A stretch of 5,763 bases of DNA from positions 1-5,763 of the forward strand of contig CALIRN010000090.1 in assembly GCA_938042265.1 (NCBI GenBank). The letters run 5' to 3'. The position numbers and the translations under genes are program-made. Within the stretch, counting starts at the first letter, position 1. Each line of letters begins with the position of its first letter. The DNA is from an uncultured Eubacteriaceae bacterium (GTDB lineage: Bacteria; Bacillota; Clostridia; Lachnospirales; CAG-274). Shown in pieces: positions 5,125 to 5,763 of this stretch. The notes under the pieces were generated by a model. It worked only from the letters and a program-made list of their open reading frames with translations, was not told where the DNA came from and searched no databases.

Positions 5125-5763
5125 ATGGCTTTTGAATTTACAGTTCCAAGTAAAATATTTATGGGAGAAGGTGCGCTGCTGCAGTCCAAGTCGGCTCTTG
5201 CTGCTTTAGGATCTCATGCGCTTATTGTAACAGGCAAGGTGGTTACAAAATCAGGTCTTGTAGATAAGCTTACAGCTCTTCTTGACGAAATTGGCGTTAA
5301 GTGGACTGTTTTCAATGACATTACAGGTGAGCCTACAGATACAATGATTGAGGCGGGGGTAAAGGCTTACATGGATAACGGCTGTGACTTTGGAATAGGT
5401 ATAGGCGGCGGCAGTCCTTTGGACAGCGTTAAGGCTATACTTGCAATGACGGTTGAAAAGGGGGAGATTGCTGATTATAACGGCAAAGTGCTTGAGGGCA
5501 AATACCCTCCCATTGTAGCTGTCCCCACCACTGCGGGCACAGGCTCCGAAACGACTAAGTTTACAGTTATTACAGATACAAAAAAGGACATAAAAATGCT
5601 GCTTAAAGGTAATATTCTTCCTGATATTGCCATTGTTGATCCTGCCTTTACATTAAGCGCACCTAAGTCAATAACTGCGGCAACAGGTATGGATGCTTTT
5701 ACTCATGCCGTTGAGGCATATACATCAAAAAAGGCGTCGCCTCTTACTGATGTACATGCAATT
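5125..5763 (+). CDS. Iron-containing alcohol dehydrogenase, N-terminal part (3' end cut by window)
   Basis: These are the first 213 codons of a group III (iron-dependent) alcohol dehydrogenase. The family runs to about 380-390 residues, so a little over half is present, with the frame open to the window edge. The NAD(P)H-binding domain shows GIGGGSPLDSVKAI (92-105) and PTTAGTGSE (134-142). The metal-binding half begins with LPDIAIVDP (165-173) and TGMDAFTHAVEAY (187-199), which carries the first two iron ligands, Asp190 and His194. The other two expected histidines lie beyond the window. It likely reduces the aldehyde made by the preceding aminotransferase to an alcohol; if the substrate is taurine it would be a sulfoacetaldehyde reductase giving isethionate. 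4-hydroxybutyrate or 3-hydroxypropionate dehydrogenase are alternatives. The start is the first ATG after the gap, and its Shine-Dalgarno is weak (GAAAGTGTGG around 5109-5118), which suits control by the RNA structure just upstream. Confidence 0.92.
   Translation, partial: MAFEFTVPSKIFMGEGALLQSKSALAALGSHALIVTGKVVTKSGLVDKLTALLDEIGVKWTVFNDITGEPTDTMIEAGVKAYMDNGCDFGIGIGGGSPLDSVKAILAMTVEKGEIADYNGKVLEGKYPPIVAVPTTAGTGSETTKFTVITDTKKDIKMLLKGNILPDIAIVDPAFTLSAPKSITAATGMDAFTHAVEAYTSKKASPLTDVHAI

Noticed and set aside
1..5763. CRISPR arrays, insertion sequences, tRNA or rRNA genes, attachment sites.
   Set aside because: No regularly spaced direct repeats, transposase frames, terminal inverted repeats or conserved tRNA/rRNA sequences were seen.

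Overview
The window reads as a Clostridia-type Firmicute, probably an anaerobe. It is AT-rich, has strong AGGAGG/AAAGG-like ribosome binding sites and tightly spaced genes, and combines a PucR-type regulator with an iron-dependent alcohol dehydrogenase. No ribosomal or other phylogenetic marker is present, so the lineage is an inference. All supported genes lie on the + strand.

Positions 1-2032 hold a transport block. First is the 3' part of a polar amino-acid ABC transporter ATPase (its 5' end is outside the window). Next is its membrane permease (683-1399), and then a cytidylate-kinase-like protein (1433-2032) whose phosphate-binding loop is degenerate. The substrate-binding protein of the transporter is not in view.

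Positions 2033-5763 hold a regulator/catabolic block: a PucR-family regulator (2287-3435), a class III omega-aminotransferase (3582-4925), and the first 213 codons of an iron-containing alcohol dehydrogenase (5125 to the window edge). Together the two enzymes suggest transamination of an omega-amino compound to an aldehyde, followed by reduction of that aldehyde to an alcohol. Taurine to sulfoacetaldehyde to isethionate is my preferred reading. GABA to 4-hydroxybutyrate or beta-alanine to 3-hydroxypropionate are alternatives the sequence cannot exclude. The 146-bp gap before the aminotransferase holds a good sigma-A-like promoter flanked by two copies of a 16-bp site (14 of 16 bases identical, opposite orientation), which are candidate PucR operators.

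The most unusual content is in the other two gaps. The 254-bp gap before pucR and the 199-bp gap before the dehydrogenase share a series of short conserved blocks in the same order: GTCCC, GGGTACTT, GGNGTACARG, ATACC...GGTA, AAGTACGYAGCG, AATATC, CTCA. Both can fold into the same arrangement: an outer closing stem, an inner GUACUU/AAGUAC stem, and two hairpins inside it. The outer stems differ in sequence but keep pairing. In both, the 3' strand of the outer stem can alternatively pair with the ribosome-binding region of the gene downstream. I do not recognise this as any riboswitch class I know. It is a candidate new cis-regulatory RNA present twice in one locus.
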